A stretch of 64,000 nt of DNA from Anaerolineae bacterium (GCA_016926255.1 JAFGOY010000018.1:1-64000), one strand, 5' to 3'; counted from the first letter of the stretch, positions 36,403-45,432 are shown. Notes: generated from the sequence alone by a model not told the origin. Numbers and translations are program-made.

Positions 36403-37308
36403 ATGATTAAATCGTTCAGGAGGCGGGTGGACTTTATCGGGCCGTTCGACGTGGTTATCACGGCGGTGCTGCTTGGATTGTTCGTCGGGGCGGTGTTCGG
36501 GTCACGGGCGGCGCATGCGGCCAGTTTAGGTGTCGACTGGTTTGCGTGGTGGGATGGCTTCTTGCAGAACTTCGGGACGGAGATGCTCGGCGCGTTCCTG
36601 ACCTTCTTCCTGCTGGAACTGCTGCGCGGGAGCCGGGAGAAGCAGGCCGAGGAAGCGCGCCGGGACGAGGAGCGACGTCAACTAGAGGAGGCGGAGGAGC
36701 GCCGGGCGGAGATGACACGTAAACAGGTTGTGAGCCTGATCCAGGCGCAGGAGATCGCCCGGCTGAGAGCGGCGCAAACGCCAGAAGATCGGCAGCCGAT
36801 ACTGGACAGCATGAATGCAACCGGGCTGCTTGAAGAGGCCAGTCTGGGAAAGGCAGACCTCAAAGGGGCACGTCTGATGCGAGCCAACCTCGCGGGGGCA
36901 GCCCTGGTAGAATCCAACCTCCAGGGAGCATACCTGTGGCTTGCTAACCTCGAAGGGGCAGACCTGTGGGGTGCCGACCTCGAAAGAGCGCGTTTGACCG
37001 AAGCTAACATCAGGGAGGCAAATCTGGATAAGGCCACCCTCAAAGGGGCAGATTTGTTCAGGGCCAGCCTTGTCAGGGCGACTCTGCGGAGCGCCGACCT
37101 TGCAGGGGCGGATTTATGGGAAGCAAACCTCAGGTGGGCGGTGCTGACAGACGCCAACCTCGATGGGGCGCATTTCGAAGGAGCAACCCTGCCGGATGGA
37201 ACGAAGCTGCCGGGGAGATCGTATGAAGACCGCGAAGAAGAAAGGCCGGAACCCGACTGGCGGACACCGTTCGAGGCGTGGGACAGGGCGGGGCGTTCGA
37301 CAATGTAG
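36403..37308 (+). CDS. Membrane-anchored pentapeptide-repeat protein (2)
   Basis: Two N-terminal helices (about 15-45 and 58-70), then a strongly charged coiled-coil (REKQAEEARRDEERRQLEEA and onward to about residue 120), then about twenty-five 'A(N/D)LxG/xA' pentapeptides (about 143-265). It ends GATLPDGTKLPGRSYEDREE and PDWRTPFEAW, matching the end of the upstream gene. GAGGAG lies before the ATG; the 15-base gap makes one operon. The coiled coil is a feature the partner lacks, so the two may form a mixed complex. Function unknown. Confidence 0.85.
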   Translation: MIKSFRRRVDFIGPFDVVITAVLLGLFVGAVFGSRAAHAASLGVDWFAWWDGFLQNFGTEMLGAFLTFFLLELLRGSREKQAEEARRDEERRQLEEAEERRAEMTRKQVVSLIQAQEIARLRAAQTPEDRQPILDSMNATGLLEEASLGKADLKGARLMRANLAGAALVESNLQGAYLWLANLEGADLWGADLERARLTEANIREANLDKATLKGADLFRASLVRATLRSADLAGADLWEANLRWAVLTDANLDGAHFEGATLPDGTKLPGRSYEDREEERPEPDWRTPFEAWDRAGRSTM

Positions 37309-37329
37309 GTGGAGGGGGACGAATAGTTG

Positions 37330-37520
37330 CAGCGCTCTGGCGAACCTACGGTCGCCCATCTCCCCCACGGGGGGCGATCAGGGCGGCTCGATTTTGTGCG
37401 TGCCGGAGCACCCCCTCTGACCGACTGCGTCGTCCCATCGTTAATCAACCTGCGGTTGATTACTGGGAGATTTCGCCAAAGGCGAAACTCCACCCCACAG
37501 GGGGCGATCAAGCGGTTGGG
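37330..37520. repeat. Mosaic of short palindromic repeats
   Basis: Runs of small inverted repeats lie one after another: CTCCCCCACGGGGGGCG, then TTAATCAACCTGCGGTTGAT, then TTTCGCCAAAGGCGAAA, then CCCACAGGGGGCG. The block CCCATCGTTAATCAACC...TTACTGGGA (37434-37468) recurs inverted at 59655-59690 and in a variant at 39466-39495. The 313-base gap 37309-37621 holds no gene that I can support. Confidence 0.65.
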
Positions 37521-37621
37521 TTGAAAATCGGGCGGGCGGTGAAAACTGATCGGCGGAGGATGTATACTCAAACAGGGGACCGATCTGCAAATCAGAATCA
37601 ATAGTCAGTCAGGAGATGACA

Positions 37622-38608
37622 ATGACCGATAAAATCCGATGGGGCATCATCAGCACGGGCGGGATCGCCCGGAAATTCGCGGCGGCGGTCGATCTGGTCG
37701 ACGATGCGGAAGTGATCGCGGTGGGATCGCGGACACAGCAAAGTGCCGACGTGTTCGGCGACAAGTTCGACATCCCGCGCCGCTATTCGAGCTACCAGGC
37801 GCTGGTCGCCGACCCGGATGTCGACGTGATATACGTGGCGACGCCGCACAACTTTCACAAGGACAACACGCTGCTGGCCCTCGACGCAAGCAAGCCGGTG
37901 CTGTGCGAAAAACCATTCGCGGTGAACGTCGGCGAAGCGCGGGAGATGGTCGCCAAGGCGAAAGAGAAGGGCCTGTTCCTGATGGAAGCGATGTGGACGC
38001 GCTTCCTCCCGGCGGTGGTGCGCCTGCGCGAGATGATCGCAGCGGGGCGGCTGGGCGACATCCAGATGCTCGACGCCGATTTCGGGTTCAAGGCGGTCTA
38101 CGATCCGAAGGGGCGGCTGTTCAATCCGGAACTGGCAGGCGGGGCGCTGCTCGACATCGGCGTATACCCGATTGCGCTGGCCTCGATGATCTTCGGGAAG
38201 CCGCGGCGAATCCAATCGTCGGCGCGGATCGGCAAGACGGGGGTCGACGAGCAGAACGCGATGATCTTCGATTACGAGGGGGGCAAACTGGCCGTGCTCG
38301 ACACGACCGTCACCGCCGCGACGCCCTGCGAGGCACACGTGATCGGGACGAACGGGCGCGCTACCGTTCACGGGATGTGGCACGAAGCACCGGGATACAC
38401 GATCACGACCCCGGATGGAGCGTCCGAGGTGTTCGACATGGGCTACGGTGGCAATGGCTTCGAGTTCCAGATTCAGGAAGTGGGGAAGTGTCTCCGCGAG
38501 GGGAAGACGGAAAGCGACATCATGCCGCTGGCGGAGTCGCTGGAGATCATGGAGACGATGGACACGATCCGGGCGCAGTGGGGGTTGACGTACCCGATGG
38601 AGGACTAG
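37622..38608 (+). CDS. Gfo/Idh/MocA family NAD(P)-dependent oxidoreductase
   Basis: The 328-residue protein starts with a Rossmann motif (KIRWGIISTGGIARKFAAAV), has IYVATPHNFHKDNTLLALDA and the catalytic-region motif VLCEKPFAVN (Lys of EKP). The C-terminal half is the usual alpha/beta substrate domain with GGALLDIGVYPIALASMIFG, whose Asp and Tyr take the place of the DxGxH residues. It resembles trans-1,2-dihydrobenzene-1,2-diol dehydrogenase and related sugar dehydrogenases. AGGAG stands six bases before the ATG at 37622; an ATG two codons earlier overlaps the ribosome site. Confidence 0.9.
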   Translation: MTDKIRWGIISTGGIARKFAAAVDLVDDAEVIAVGSRTQQSADVFGDKFDIPRRYSSYQALVADPDVDVIYVATPHNFHKDNTLLALDASKPVLCEKPFAVNVGEAREMVAKAKEKGLFLMEAMWTRFLPAVVRLREMIAAGRLGDIQMLDADFGFKAVYDPKGRLFNPELAGGALLDIGVYPIALASMIFGKPRRIQSSARIGKTGVDEQNAMIFDYEGGKLAVLDTTVTAATPCEAHVIGTNGRATVHGMWHEAPGYTITTPDGASEVFDMGYGGNGFEFQIQEVGKCLREGKTESDIMPLAESLEIMETMDTIRAQWGLTYPMED

Positions 38609-38621
38609 GTTGATTCTTTGT

Positions 38622-38649
38622 GCCCGGGGCTGAAGCCGCCGGGCTAAAA
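38622..38649. repeat. Stem-loop repeat after the oxidoreductase gene
   Basis: GCCCGGGGCTGAAGCCGCCGGGC with the CTAAAA tail also seen at 31627-31652. Confidence 0.6.
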
Positions 38650-38687
38650 TGGAATCTGATGAGTGCCTATGTGATCCTGCACAGGAC

Positions 38688-38717
38688 AGGGGCGACCAGA
38701 CAGGTCGTCCTTTCTTT
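38688..38717 (+). terminator. Intrinsic terminator
   Basis: GGGCGACC-AGACA-GGTCGTCC, then TTTCTTT. It lies 80 bases past the oxidoreductase stop. Confidence 0.65.
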
Positions 38718-38864
38718 ATGTATTGCGAACAGTCAAACCTGACGATTGCCCGACAATCATCGAGGCCCTATTGACTTAATACGCTATTATTGATACGATT
38801 AGTCTTATTAACCTCGTTCCAGGCCGGGACAACGTCAGGATTTTATTGGAAAAAGGATTCAGGG

Positions 38865-39305
38865 ATGGATAACCGAACAGTTGCAGAAAACTATCTCAGG
38901 GCATTTCAGACAAAGGATTGGAATCTGCTGGATTCGATGATGGCCGATGATTTTGTGTTCCGTGGGCCGGTTCCAGAACCGCAAAGTGCCCAGCAATACC
39001 TGGGCCTCACGCGGACGATGGACGCCGCGTTCTCCGATCTCGACTACGGGGTCGAACTCCTCAGCGTCGACGGGAATGTGGCGACCGCCGCCTTTCAGCT
39101 CAGCGGCACCCACGACGGCGAACTTGATGGAAGGAACATGGGGTTAGGTGTTATCCCGCCAACGGGCAACCGGTTCACTGCTGCCCGACAGGTCGGCGAA
39201 CTGACAATCGAAGGTGGCAAAGTGTCAGAGGCTAATTTCCCGCCGACTGAGGGCGCGGGGCTGATGGCGATCCTCGGCCAGTTGGGGATACCGGTTCGCG
39301 GTTAG
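38865..39305 (+). CDS. SnoaL-like / NTF2-fold protein
   Basis: The 146-residue product has the pattern of the SnoaL-like cone fold: an N-terminal helix (VAENYLRAFQTKDWNLLDSM), MADDFVFRGPVPEP, a middle helix and strands with FQLSGTHDGELDGRNMG, then FTAARQVGELTIEGGKVSEA. Such proteins may be polyketide-cyclase-like enzymes, isomerases or binding proteins; no catalytic residues can be picked with confidence. The frame opens at 38790, but ATG 38865 follows AAGGATTCAGGG and starts the domain properly. A terminator follows. Confidence 0.75.
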   Translation: MDNRTVAENYLRAFQTKDWNLLDSMMADDFVFRGPVPEPQSAQQYLGLTRTMDAAFSDLDYGVELLSVDGNVATAAFQLSGTHDGELDGRNMGLGVIPPTGNRFTAARQVGELTIEGGKVSEANFPPTEGAGLMAILGQLGIPVRG

Positions 39306-39330
39306 ACAGCAAAGCAGGAAACTATATATC

Positions 39331-39369
39331 AATCGTGGAAGAGAGCGTACCTTTTCCACGATTTTTTTG
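39331..39369 (+). terminator. Intrinsic terminator after the SnoaL-like gene
   Basis: AATCGTGGAA pairs with TTCCACGATT, and a run of T bases follows at once (39362-39368). It starts 26 bases after the stop codon. Confidence 0.85.
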
Positions 39370-39394
39370 TACGACTGAACCTCCCTCCGGTTGG

Positions 39395-39610
39395 CTCGGC
39401 AAAATGGAACGGAGTATAAATCCTCCAGTATTCCGGCCCCCTCTGTCGCTACGCGACATCGTTAATCAGACTTTGTCTGATTACTGGGAGTTTTGGCTGC
39501 GCCAAAACGTCCATCCCCCGATAACGAACCAGAGGTTCGCCATCTCCCCCAAACCTGGGGGCGATCAGGGTTGGGATTATCAGCCTTCGGCTGAAAAACG
39601 CCACCTTCGG
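39395..39610. repeat. Mosaic of short palindromic repeats
   Basis: Serial small palindromes: GTCGCTACGCGAC, TTAATCAGACTTTGTCTGAT, TTTTGGCTGCGCCAAAA, GAACCAGAGGTTC, CTCCCCCAAACCTGGGGGCG, CAGCCTTCGGCTG. It parallels the mosaic at 37330-37520 in order and style. The gap 39306-39786 holds no supported gene. Confidence 0.65.
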
Positions 39611-39786
39611 TTGGCTTTGTTTGCAACGGTTCCAGCGATTATTGAGGGAGTCAGGACTCCGGTTTGACGGGGAGGTCGGCGCGCCATTCGAGGAGCTTCT
39701 TGGTTATTGTGTCAGGGTGATAGTATGTAGTAGACTGATCAATGTATCACAAGCTTGAAATATGGTAGCCGCCGGGAGTTCCACCA

Positions 39787-40923
39787 ATGCCTTATGTTAG
39801 TAACAGACTATGGCTATTGCCGCTTCTTGTCTCAGTCCTGCTGATATCTTGTAGCACACCAACAGGAACAACGACTGGCACAGGTGAAGTCACACAGCCA
39901 GCCGTCGATACGCCTCATATCGAAAACACGTCATTGCCGGAGACCGATGTCACCCAGACGCCAACACCTACCATAAAGCCCACGTCAACCGTCAGGCCGA
40001 CCATTGCACCAACTGAAACACCAGCTAATAGCCCAACCCCTCCACCGTGTGATGCCGGGTTCCTGATATACGCCGACAATGAGAACATACTATATCGGGC
40101 CTGCGCTGATGGTTCGTCGGTACAGGAGCTTATGTCACTGATGCCCTGGTCTCATGACTCGTTGATACTACATTTTGCAGTTTTGTCACCTGATGGAAGT
40201 AAGCTAGTTGATCCTGGAAGACCATTTACCTTTATCGACCTTGTAAGCCAAGAGACCTATACAAGTTTTGAACTCGAGGGTAGACAGGGATATTCTGTTG
40301 ACTGGTCACCCGATGGCGAGTATATCGTCTATGCAAGAATCGGAGACGAGTGCGGTGTAATCGATGTGGTACATGTTGAAACCCAGACTGTTTCGAATCT
40401 GCCGGTTGTGACTGATATTGGTACTCGATATATAGGTAATGACATAAGCATCGACTGGTCGCCGGATGGGAAGATGCTCTCGTATGTATTCTTTGTGGCT
40501 GGCGAGGGGGATACATCGCCATCCATTAATGGCTACATTGCCAATATCAACTGTGACTCGACCGAACATACATGTGAATTACTGAATGAAACACGGTTAG
40601 AGTGGGTTAACTCCTGGCGCACATTGACATGGACGCCTGACAGCCAGTCACTTGTTACCGGCTATACACCGTCTCCCTTCTATTCGATAATCGAAATGTT
40701 TAATGTGTCAGATGGTTCGCTTCAACGAATAGAATTGGACCTTCCAGACGAATTGGAAATTGTGGATTACTATAAAGCGGAAATGTCGCCCGATGGGAAT
40801 CGTATCGCGTTTTTCGCTGTTGGAAACGGGATATATTTACATGTACTGGATATGCGAACTATGGCGATTACTGAAATTGCGTATGATGTCAATCCCGCGA
40901 CGGTCGTGTGGTTGCCTGAATAG
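39787..40923 (+). CDS. Lipoprotein with TolB/WD40-like beta-propeller repeats
   Basis: An N-terminal signal with lipobox LLISCS predicts a lipid-anchored outer-face protein. A Thr/Pro-rich linker (about 25-80) follows, then propeller blades marked by YSVDWSPDGEYIVYA, ISIDWSPDGKMLSYV, LTWTPDSQSLVTG and AEMSPDGNRIAFF, the 'WSPDG..I' pattern of TolB-type (PD40) repeats. Four or five blades can be seen, so the propeller may be completed by weaker ones. It is likely a protein-binding surface. GGGAG lies eight bases before the ATG. Base composition is AT-richer than neighbours. Confidence 0.8.
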   Translation: MPYVSNRLWLLPLLVSVLLISCSTPTGTTTGTGEVTQPAVDTPHIENTSLPETDVTQTPTPTIKPTSTVRPTIAPTETPANSPTPPPCDAGFLIYADNENILYRACADGSSVQELMSLMPWSHDSLILHFAVLSPDGSKLVDPGRPFTFIDLVSQETYTSFELEGRQGYSVDWSPDGEYIVYARIGDECGVIDVVHVETQTVSNLPVVTDIGTRYIGNDISIDWSPDGKMLSYVFFVAGEGDTSPSINGYIANINCDSTEHTCELLNETRLEWVNSWRTLTWTPDSQSLVTGYTPSPFYSIIEMFNVSDGSLQRIELDLPDELEIVDYYKAEMSPDGNRIAFFAVGNGIYLHVLDMRTMAITEIAYDVNPATVVWLPE

Positions 40924-40927
40924 AGGT

Positions 40928-41521
40928 CTACAACTCCGGCTTGACTGGCAGTTCGGCGCGCCATTCGAGGAGCTTCTCGAAAAGCTCCTGGGTGAAGGGG
41001 TTCTTCGCAAAGGCGCGGCGGTTGGCCTCGTTCTGCCAGAAGCGGTTCATCGGTCGATAGCCGAGACGCTCATACTCGTAGACCTGGACGAGCAGCTCTA
41101 ATTTATCGACGGCGCGGACGATCTGGCCTTCGAGGGTTTCCGCCGCCTCGAACTCCTCCCAGAGTGCCATATAACGATCCGCCAGCGGACCGAACCCGGC
41201 CAGCATATCGGCGACTGCCTGCTGCTCGGCTTTCTCCTTACTGCCCTCGTCGAGGTACTTGAAGGCCGGATAGGGGATGTCGGTGATACGCGCTTCGGCG
41301 ATCTCGTGGAGCAAGGCGATCCGGGTCACCCGGTCGGCGTCGAGATCGACCCCGGCCTCGACCAGGATGTCGGCGACCAGCATCGACATCAGCGAGACGC
41401 GGTAGCAGTGATCGGCTATCGATTCGCAGTCGACGATGCCGCGCAGCCGCCAGCCGGTGCGGGGGAGCGTCTTCAGGTTGCCGATCTCGTCGATGAAAGT
41501 GAGCAGTGTTTGTGCGTCCAT
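40928..41521 (-). CDS. HD-domain phosphohydrolase, YfbR/HDDC2-like 5'-nucleotidase
   Basis: The 197-residue protein has the conserved order of HD_3 5'-deoxynucleotidases: LKTLPRTGWRLRGI near the N-terminus, ADHCYRVSLMSMLVAD (first metal His), ALLHEIAEARITDIPYP (His-Glu in place of His-Asp plus EAR) and later an Asp in VRAVDKLELLVQ. It probably removes phosphate from (deoxy)nucleoside monophosphates. The frame runs upstream to 41689 through a CACAGATGACACAGA-type repeat, so ATG 41521 is the proper start. Convergent with the lipoprotein gene, four bases apart. Confidence 0.88.
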   Translation of the reverse strand: MDAQTLLTFIDEIGNLKTLPRTGWRLRGIVDCESIADHCYRVSLMSMLVADILVEAGVDLDADRVTRIALLHEIAEARITDIPYPAFKYLDEGSKEKAEQQAVADMLAGFGPLADRYMALWEEFEAAETLEGQIVRAVDKLELLVQVYEYERLGYRPMNRFWQNEANRRAFAKNPFTQELFEKLLEWRAELPVKPEL

Positions 41522-41573
41522 GTGCCTGCCTGTTGAATGTTGGATGGTTTCGGGGGGAAGTCTACCACTATTT

Positions 41574-41688
41574 TCCACAGATGACACAGATGGCACAGAT
41601 TTATATGATTTCAGGCGAGGGGTGGGTATAGACTTGAATCGGGTGGATATGCGATTGCAGGGATTCGATCCGCTAATTGCGCGAATCA
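41574..41688. repeat. CCACAGATGACACAGAT / GCTAATTGCGCGAAT dispersed repeat
   Basis: TCCACAGATGACACAGATGGCACAGAT (41575-41600) and, 70 bases on, CCGCTAATTGCGCGAAT. The same two blocks recur at 43668-43714, 43818-43871, 52556-52590 and 54574-54672. This is the widespread intergenic repeat with 'CTGTG.(C/A)ATC' and 'AATCCGCG' words found in many environmental bacteria. Confidence 0.7.
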
Positions 41689-41721
41689 TTCCATTGGCCG
41701 AGCCAGATTCGCAGACTGAAC

Positions 41722-41781
41722 TGGACGAAATAGAAATCCGCGATATGATCTATCTACGCGCCCTGACCGTGGCGCGGTTTT
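41722..41781 (+). promoter_or_regulatory. Predicted promoter and leader hairpin of bipA
   Basis: -35 TGGACG (41722-41727), 16-base spacer, -10 TATGAT (41744-41749). Just downstream CGCGCC-loop-GGCGCG (41757-41776) is followed by GTTTT, a terminator-like hairpin at or near the expected RNA 5' end, 20 bases before the ribosome site. Either an attenuator or a 5' stabiliser; the T-run is short. Confidence 0.4.
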
Positions 41782-41811
41782 GTGTGTAAATTACCGGTAC
41801 AGGAGAACCCT

Positions 41812-43662
41812 TTGACCATCCGAGATGATATTCGCAACATTGCGATCATCGCCCACGTCGACCACGGCAAGACGACGCTGGTCGACGGCATGCTGAAACA
41901 ATCGAACGTTTTCCGTGACGCCTCGCGCGCGGGCGAGCGTATTCTCGATTCCAACGACCTGGAACGCGAGCGTGGGATCACGATCCTGGCGAAGAACACC
42001 GCCGTCACCTGGAACGGCGTCAAGATCAACATCGTCGATACACCCGGCCACACCGACTTCGGCGGCGAGGTCGAGCGGGTGCTGAACATGGTCGACGGCG
42101 CGCTGCTGCTGATCGACGCGGTCGAGGGGCCGATGCCCCAGACTCGTTTCGTGCTGCGCAAGGCGCTCGAACTCGGCCTGCGGATCATCGTGGTGATCAA
42201 CAAGATCGACCGGCGCTACGCGCGTTCCGAGCAGGTCTTGAACGAAACCTTCGACCTGTTCATCGAACTCGGCGCAAACGACGAGCAGGCCGATTTCCCG
42301 GTGATCTACGCCGAAGGGCTGGCCGGTCACTCCGGCCTGACCCTCGACAGCGTGGAGGACAACCTGATCTCGCTGTTCGAGTTGATCATCGACGAAATCC
42401 CCGGCCCCGAAGTCGACGAGGGAGAACCGGCCCGGATGCTGATCACCACCCTTGACTACGACAACTACAAGGGACAGATCGGCGTGGGGCGGCTGCGTTC
42501 AGGGATCGTCCGGCGCGGCATGGATGTCGTCCGTATGACGCCCGACGGGGAGCGCATCGACGGGCGGATCGAGTACCTGTTCACCTATCACAACCTGGAA
42601 CGCCAGGAGATCGAAGAAGCCCACGCGGGCGATATCATCGCTATCGGCGGGCTGGAAGAACTGGGCATCAGCGACACCATCGCCGATCCTGAAGTCGATC
42701 AACCGCTGCCCGCGATTGTCGTCGAACAGCCGACCGTGCGGATGACCTTCGGGGTCAATACCTCGCCCTTTGCCGGGCGCGAGGGCAAGACCGGCTGGGG
42801 AACGTCGCGGCGGCTGCGACAGCGTCTCTTCGAAGAAACCCGGCACAACGTCGCCCTGCGGGTCACCGACGGCGAGAGCGCGGAAAGGTTCGTCGTCAGC
42901 GGGCGTGGTGAATTACACCTCGCGATCCTGATCGAGACGATGCGGCGCGAGGGTTACGAGTTCGAAGTGAGCCGCCCGGAAGTGATCTTCACACGAGACC
43001 CGGAAAGCGGGGAACTGCTGGAGCCGGTCGAGGAAGTCGAGATCGAGATCGCCGACGAGATGGTCGGCGTGGCGGTCGAGCTACTCGGCGCGCGGCGCGG
43101 CCAGATGTTCGATATGCACAGCGAGAACGGCACCACCCACATGAAGTATCTCGTCCCGACGCGTGGACTGCTGGGCTTCCGCGCCAGCTTCCTGATCGCG
43201 ACGAGCGGGCTGGGCCAGATGTACAGCATCTTTTACGGCTACGAGCCGTTCATGGGGGCGATCCAGGGCCGCCGGTTCGGCAGCCTGGTCGCCTGGGAAC
43301 CCGGCGTTTCGACCTCCTACGCGCTCAACAACGCGCAGGAACGCGGATCGCTGTTCATCGGGCCGGGGGTCGACATCTACGAGGGGATGGTGGTCGGGGA
43401 GAACGTTCGCCCGGATGACATCGCGGTCAACGTGTGCAAGCTCAAGCACGTCACCAATCACCGGCGCAGCTTCGCCGAAGACGCGATCCGGCTGACGCCG
43501 CCGCGTGATTTGAGCCTCGACCAGTGTATCGAGTTCCTGGCCGAGGACGAACTGCTCGAAGTGACGCCGGAAAGCCTGCGAATCCGCAAGCGCATCCTGC
43601 CCAACGACCTGCGGATGAAGGATCAGAAACGCCGCGAGAAGCTGGTCGCCGAGCAGGGGTGA
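41812..43662 (+). CDS. bipA: Ribosome-associated translational GTPase BipA/TypA
   Basis: 616 residues with EF-G-like G domain motifs [44 protein letters not shown] and NKIDR, then domain II, a domain III/V pair and the BipA-specific C-terminal domain ([20 protein letters not shown], then [20 protein letters not shown]). BipA binds the ribosome and helps large-subunit assembly, most needed in the cold and under stress. The frame opens at GTG 41782, but TTG at 41812 with AGGAG six bases upstream gives the usual N-terminus ([12 protein letters not shown]). A leader hairpin and a bidirectional terminator flank it. Confidence 0.97.
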   Translation: MTIRDDIRNIAIIAHVDHGKTTLVDGMLKQSNVFRDASRAGERILDSNDLERERGITILAKNTAVTWNGVKINIVDTPGHTDFGGEVERVLNMVDGALLLIDAVEGPMPQTRFVLRKALELGLRIIVVINKIDRRYARSEQVLNETFDLFIELGANDEQADFPVIYAEGLAGHSGLTLDSVEDNLISLFELIIDEIPGPEVDEGEPARMLITTLDYDNYKGQIGVGRLRSGIVRRGMDVVRMTPDGERIDGRIEYLFTYHNLERQEIEEAHAGDIIAIGGLEELGISDTIADPEVDQPLPAIVVEQPTVRMTFGVNTSPFAGREGKTGWGTSRRLRQRLFEETRHNVALRVTDGESAERFVVSGRGELHLAILIETMRREGYEFEVSRPEVIFTRDPESGELLEPVEEVEIEIADEMVGVAVELLGARRGQMFDMHSENGTTHMKYLVPTRGLLGFRASFLIATSGLGQMYSIFYGYEPFMGAIQGRRFGSLVAWEPGVSTSYALNNAQERGSLFIGPGVDIYEGMVVGENVRPDDIAVNVCKLKHVTNHRRSFAEDAIRLTPPRDLSLDQCIEFLAEDELLEVTPESLRIRKRILPNDLRMKDQKRREKLVAEQG

Positions 43663-43667
43663 TTTTT

Positions 43668-43871
43668 TATCCACAGATGACACAGATATTTATCCGCTAA
43701 TTACGCGGATTACGCTAATTATTTCTATAACCGAGCAAGATTAAAAAAACTTGAAGCGCTTTTTCAACAGCTTCAAGTTTTTTATGTCGATCTATATATG
43801 TAGATTGAAAATTCGTGTAATCCGCGCAATTAGCGGACTGAATCTGTTTTTATCTGTGTCATCTGTGGATC
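43668..43871. repeat. Large inverted pair of dispersed repeats around a terminator
   Basis: The left arm (43668-43714: TATCCACAGATGACACAGAT then CCGCTAATTACGCGGATTA) is the near-exact inverse of the right arm (43818-43871). The arms are copies of the 41574 repeat family in opposite directions, and they enclose a terminator at 43743-43783. A long cruciform is possible. Confidence 0.75.
43743..43783. terminator. Bidirectional intrinsic terminator
   Basis: AAAAAAACTTGAAGC pairs with GCTTCAAGTTTTTT. The A-run and T-run give a U-tract on both strands, fitting its place between the convergent bipA and site-2 protease genes. Confidence 0.88.
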
Positions 43872-43882
43872 GATCCCTGCCC

Positions 43883-45196
43883 CTACACGAGCCAGCCAAT
43901 CACCGCTTCGGCGATTGGTGCGGCATCGGCGACAAGCGGGCGCGGGGTGAAGATCAGCACGAAGACAACCAGCATCAGCACGCCCAGCGCCTTGCGGCGC
44001 GGGTCTAACTCGGTGATCTCGTCGAGCACCGGGGCATGACGCTTAAACAGGAAGATCATCATCAAAATGAGCAGCCACCAGCCGCTCCAGCCGATCCCCA
44101 GGTCGACGATCCCCAGATCGGCGAGCGTGCCCGCCACCGCGCTGATCGTCAGCACGCCGATGATCGGCCAGCGGGCGACGGCAGCTTTCTCCCCGAACAA
44201 CCCGTACATCACGTGGCCACCGTCGAGCTGCCCGATTGGGAACAGGTTCAGCGCCGTGACCAGGAACCCGGCCCAGGCCGCGAACGCGACCGGGTGAACC
44301 CACACGTCGCGATCCCCGTTGGGCAGGATTTCACCAAAGACCGCGTATTTCAATCCCAGGTAAGCCAGCGAATTACCCTCGTGGATGATCCCGATCTGCA
44401 CCTCTTCGGGCACGTCGGCGAGGATTTCGTCGGCGGTGGCGATCTGAGAGAGGCCCAGCCCGACCAGCATCACCGGCACGGCGACGATCAGCCCGGCCAG
44501 CGGCCCGGCGATCCCGATATCGAACTGCACCCGGCGGTTGGGGGCCGGTTCGCGCATGGCGATCACCGCGCCGAGCGTCCCCAGGATGTGGATCGGCAGC
44601 GGGATGAAGAAGGGCATCGTCGTGTTGACTTTGTGCCTGCGGGCCATCAGGTAGTGGCCCATCTCGTGCGCGCCCAGAATGCCCAGCAGGGCCAGCATGT
44701 ACCACAGCCCATTGAGCAGCGCCGCGTGCCATTCGGCGGTGGTGGGCAGCAGGTTGGGGTTCGATACGAAGTCGGAATAGCCCAGCCGGGCAGCAACCAC
44801 CTCGAAGGCTGAAACATACAATTCGCCCTGCAACCCGACGAAGAAGACGCTCAGGATCGTCGTGACCAGCAGCAGGATCGCCAGCCGATTGCGGTTGTTG
44901 GTTTCCTTGCTGTAGACAATATTCAACGCGCGGATCACGTCGACGCCATCCTCGCGGCGCATCTGCGGGGTGTGGCCCATCGCCTCGAAGCGTGGGCGCA
45001 GCAGCGCGAATGCTTCATGGGCGGGCCTATTCAGATGGCCCCGGTAGCGGGTCGGCTCGGCACCGTCTTTCAGCGTGATGTCGTCAATGGTCATCACTTC
45101 TTCGACCGCTTTGCGCAGGTCGTCGCTGTAATCGGCGCGATGCAGGAAGGCGAGTGGGGTTTTACCGGTAGATAGTTCGTTCCCATTATCAGACAT
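43883..45196 (-). CDS. Site-2 protease (M50) family membrane metalloprotease
   Basis: The 437-residue protein has a soluble N-terminal region (about 1-110), several helices, the zinc motif LGAHEMGHYLMARRHK (HExxH) and the third ligand in LFPIGQLDGGHVMYGLF (NxxPxxxLDG type). No PDZ domain is seen. It resembles the plant/cyanobacterial EGY-type and FtsH-independent S2P group, which cut membrane proteins, often to release regulators. Substrate unknown. Convergent with bipA across a bidirectional terminator. Confidence 0.9.
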   Translation of the reverse strand: MSDNGNELSTGKTPLAFLHRADYSDDLRKAVEEVMTIDDITLKDGAEPTRYRGHLNRPAHEAFALLRPRFEAMGHTPQMRREDGVDVIRALNIVYSKETNNRNRLAILLLVTTILSVFFVGLQGELYVSAFEVVAARLGYSDFVSNPNLLPTTAEWHAALLNGLWYMLALLGILGAHEMGHYLMARRHKVNTTMPFFIPLPIHILGTLGAVIAMREPAPNRRVQFDIGIAGPLAGLIVAVPVMLVGLGLSQIATADEILADVPEEVQIGIIHEGNSLAYLGLKYAVFGEILPNGDRDVWVHPVAFAAWAGFLVTALNLFPIGQLDGGHVMYGLFGEKAAVARWPIIGVLTISAVAGTLADLGIVDLGIGWSGWWLLILMMIFLFKRHAPVLDEITELDPRRKALGVLMLVVFVLIFTPRPLVADAAPIAEAVIGWLV

Positions 45197-45372
45197 ATTG
45201 GTTGCAGTTCTCTATTCTCAGTTTGCAGTTCGTAGTGATTGTACCGCAGGAAGCAGGAGAAGGATCAAACTGTGGGGAAACTGGACAGTCGATAACCGGC
45301 TGCCCAGTCGATTCTCACTCAGTGCGGCTTTCGGATTTTTGATTCTGGAGAGATACGAACGCAGGGGGTATC

Positions 45373-45411
45373 AACGACAATGGGACAGCCGCTGGCTGTC
45401 CCATTGTCGTT
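45373..45411 (-). terminator. Long perfect hairpin after the Flp pilin gene
   Basis: An 18-bp perfect stem (45373-45390 with 45394-45411) with a 3-base loop lies 22 bases past the pilin stop. On the minus strand it is followed by GATACC with no T-run, so it may stop processing or stabilise the short pilin RNA rather than act as a classic terminator. Confidence 0.6.
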
Positions 45412-45432
45412 TCAATGATTTCCGGTATGGAC

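Noticed and set aside
38859..39113. Minus-strand 84-codon frame
   Set aside because: Antisense to the SnoaL-like gene; no ribosome site or motif.
37330..39610. Possible CRISPR array
   Set aside because: The repeats are short palindromes of differing sequence without constant repeat units, regular spacers or cas genes.
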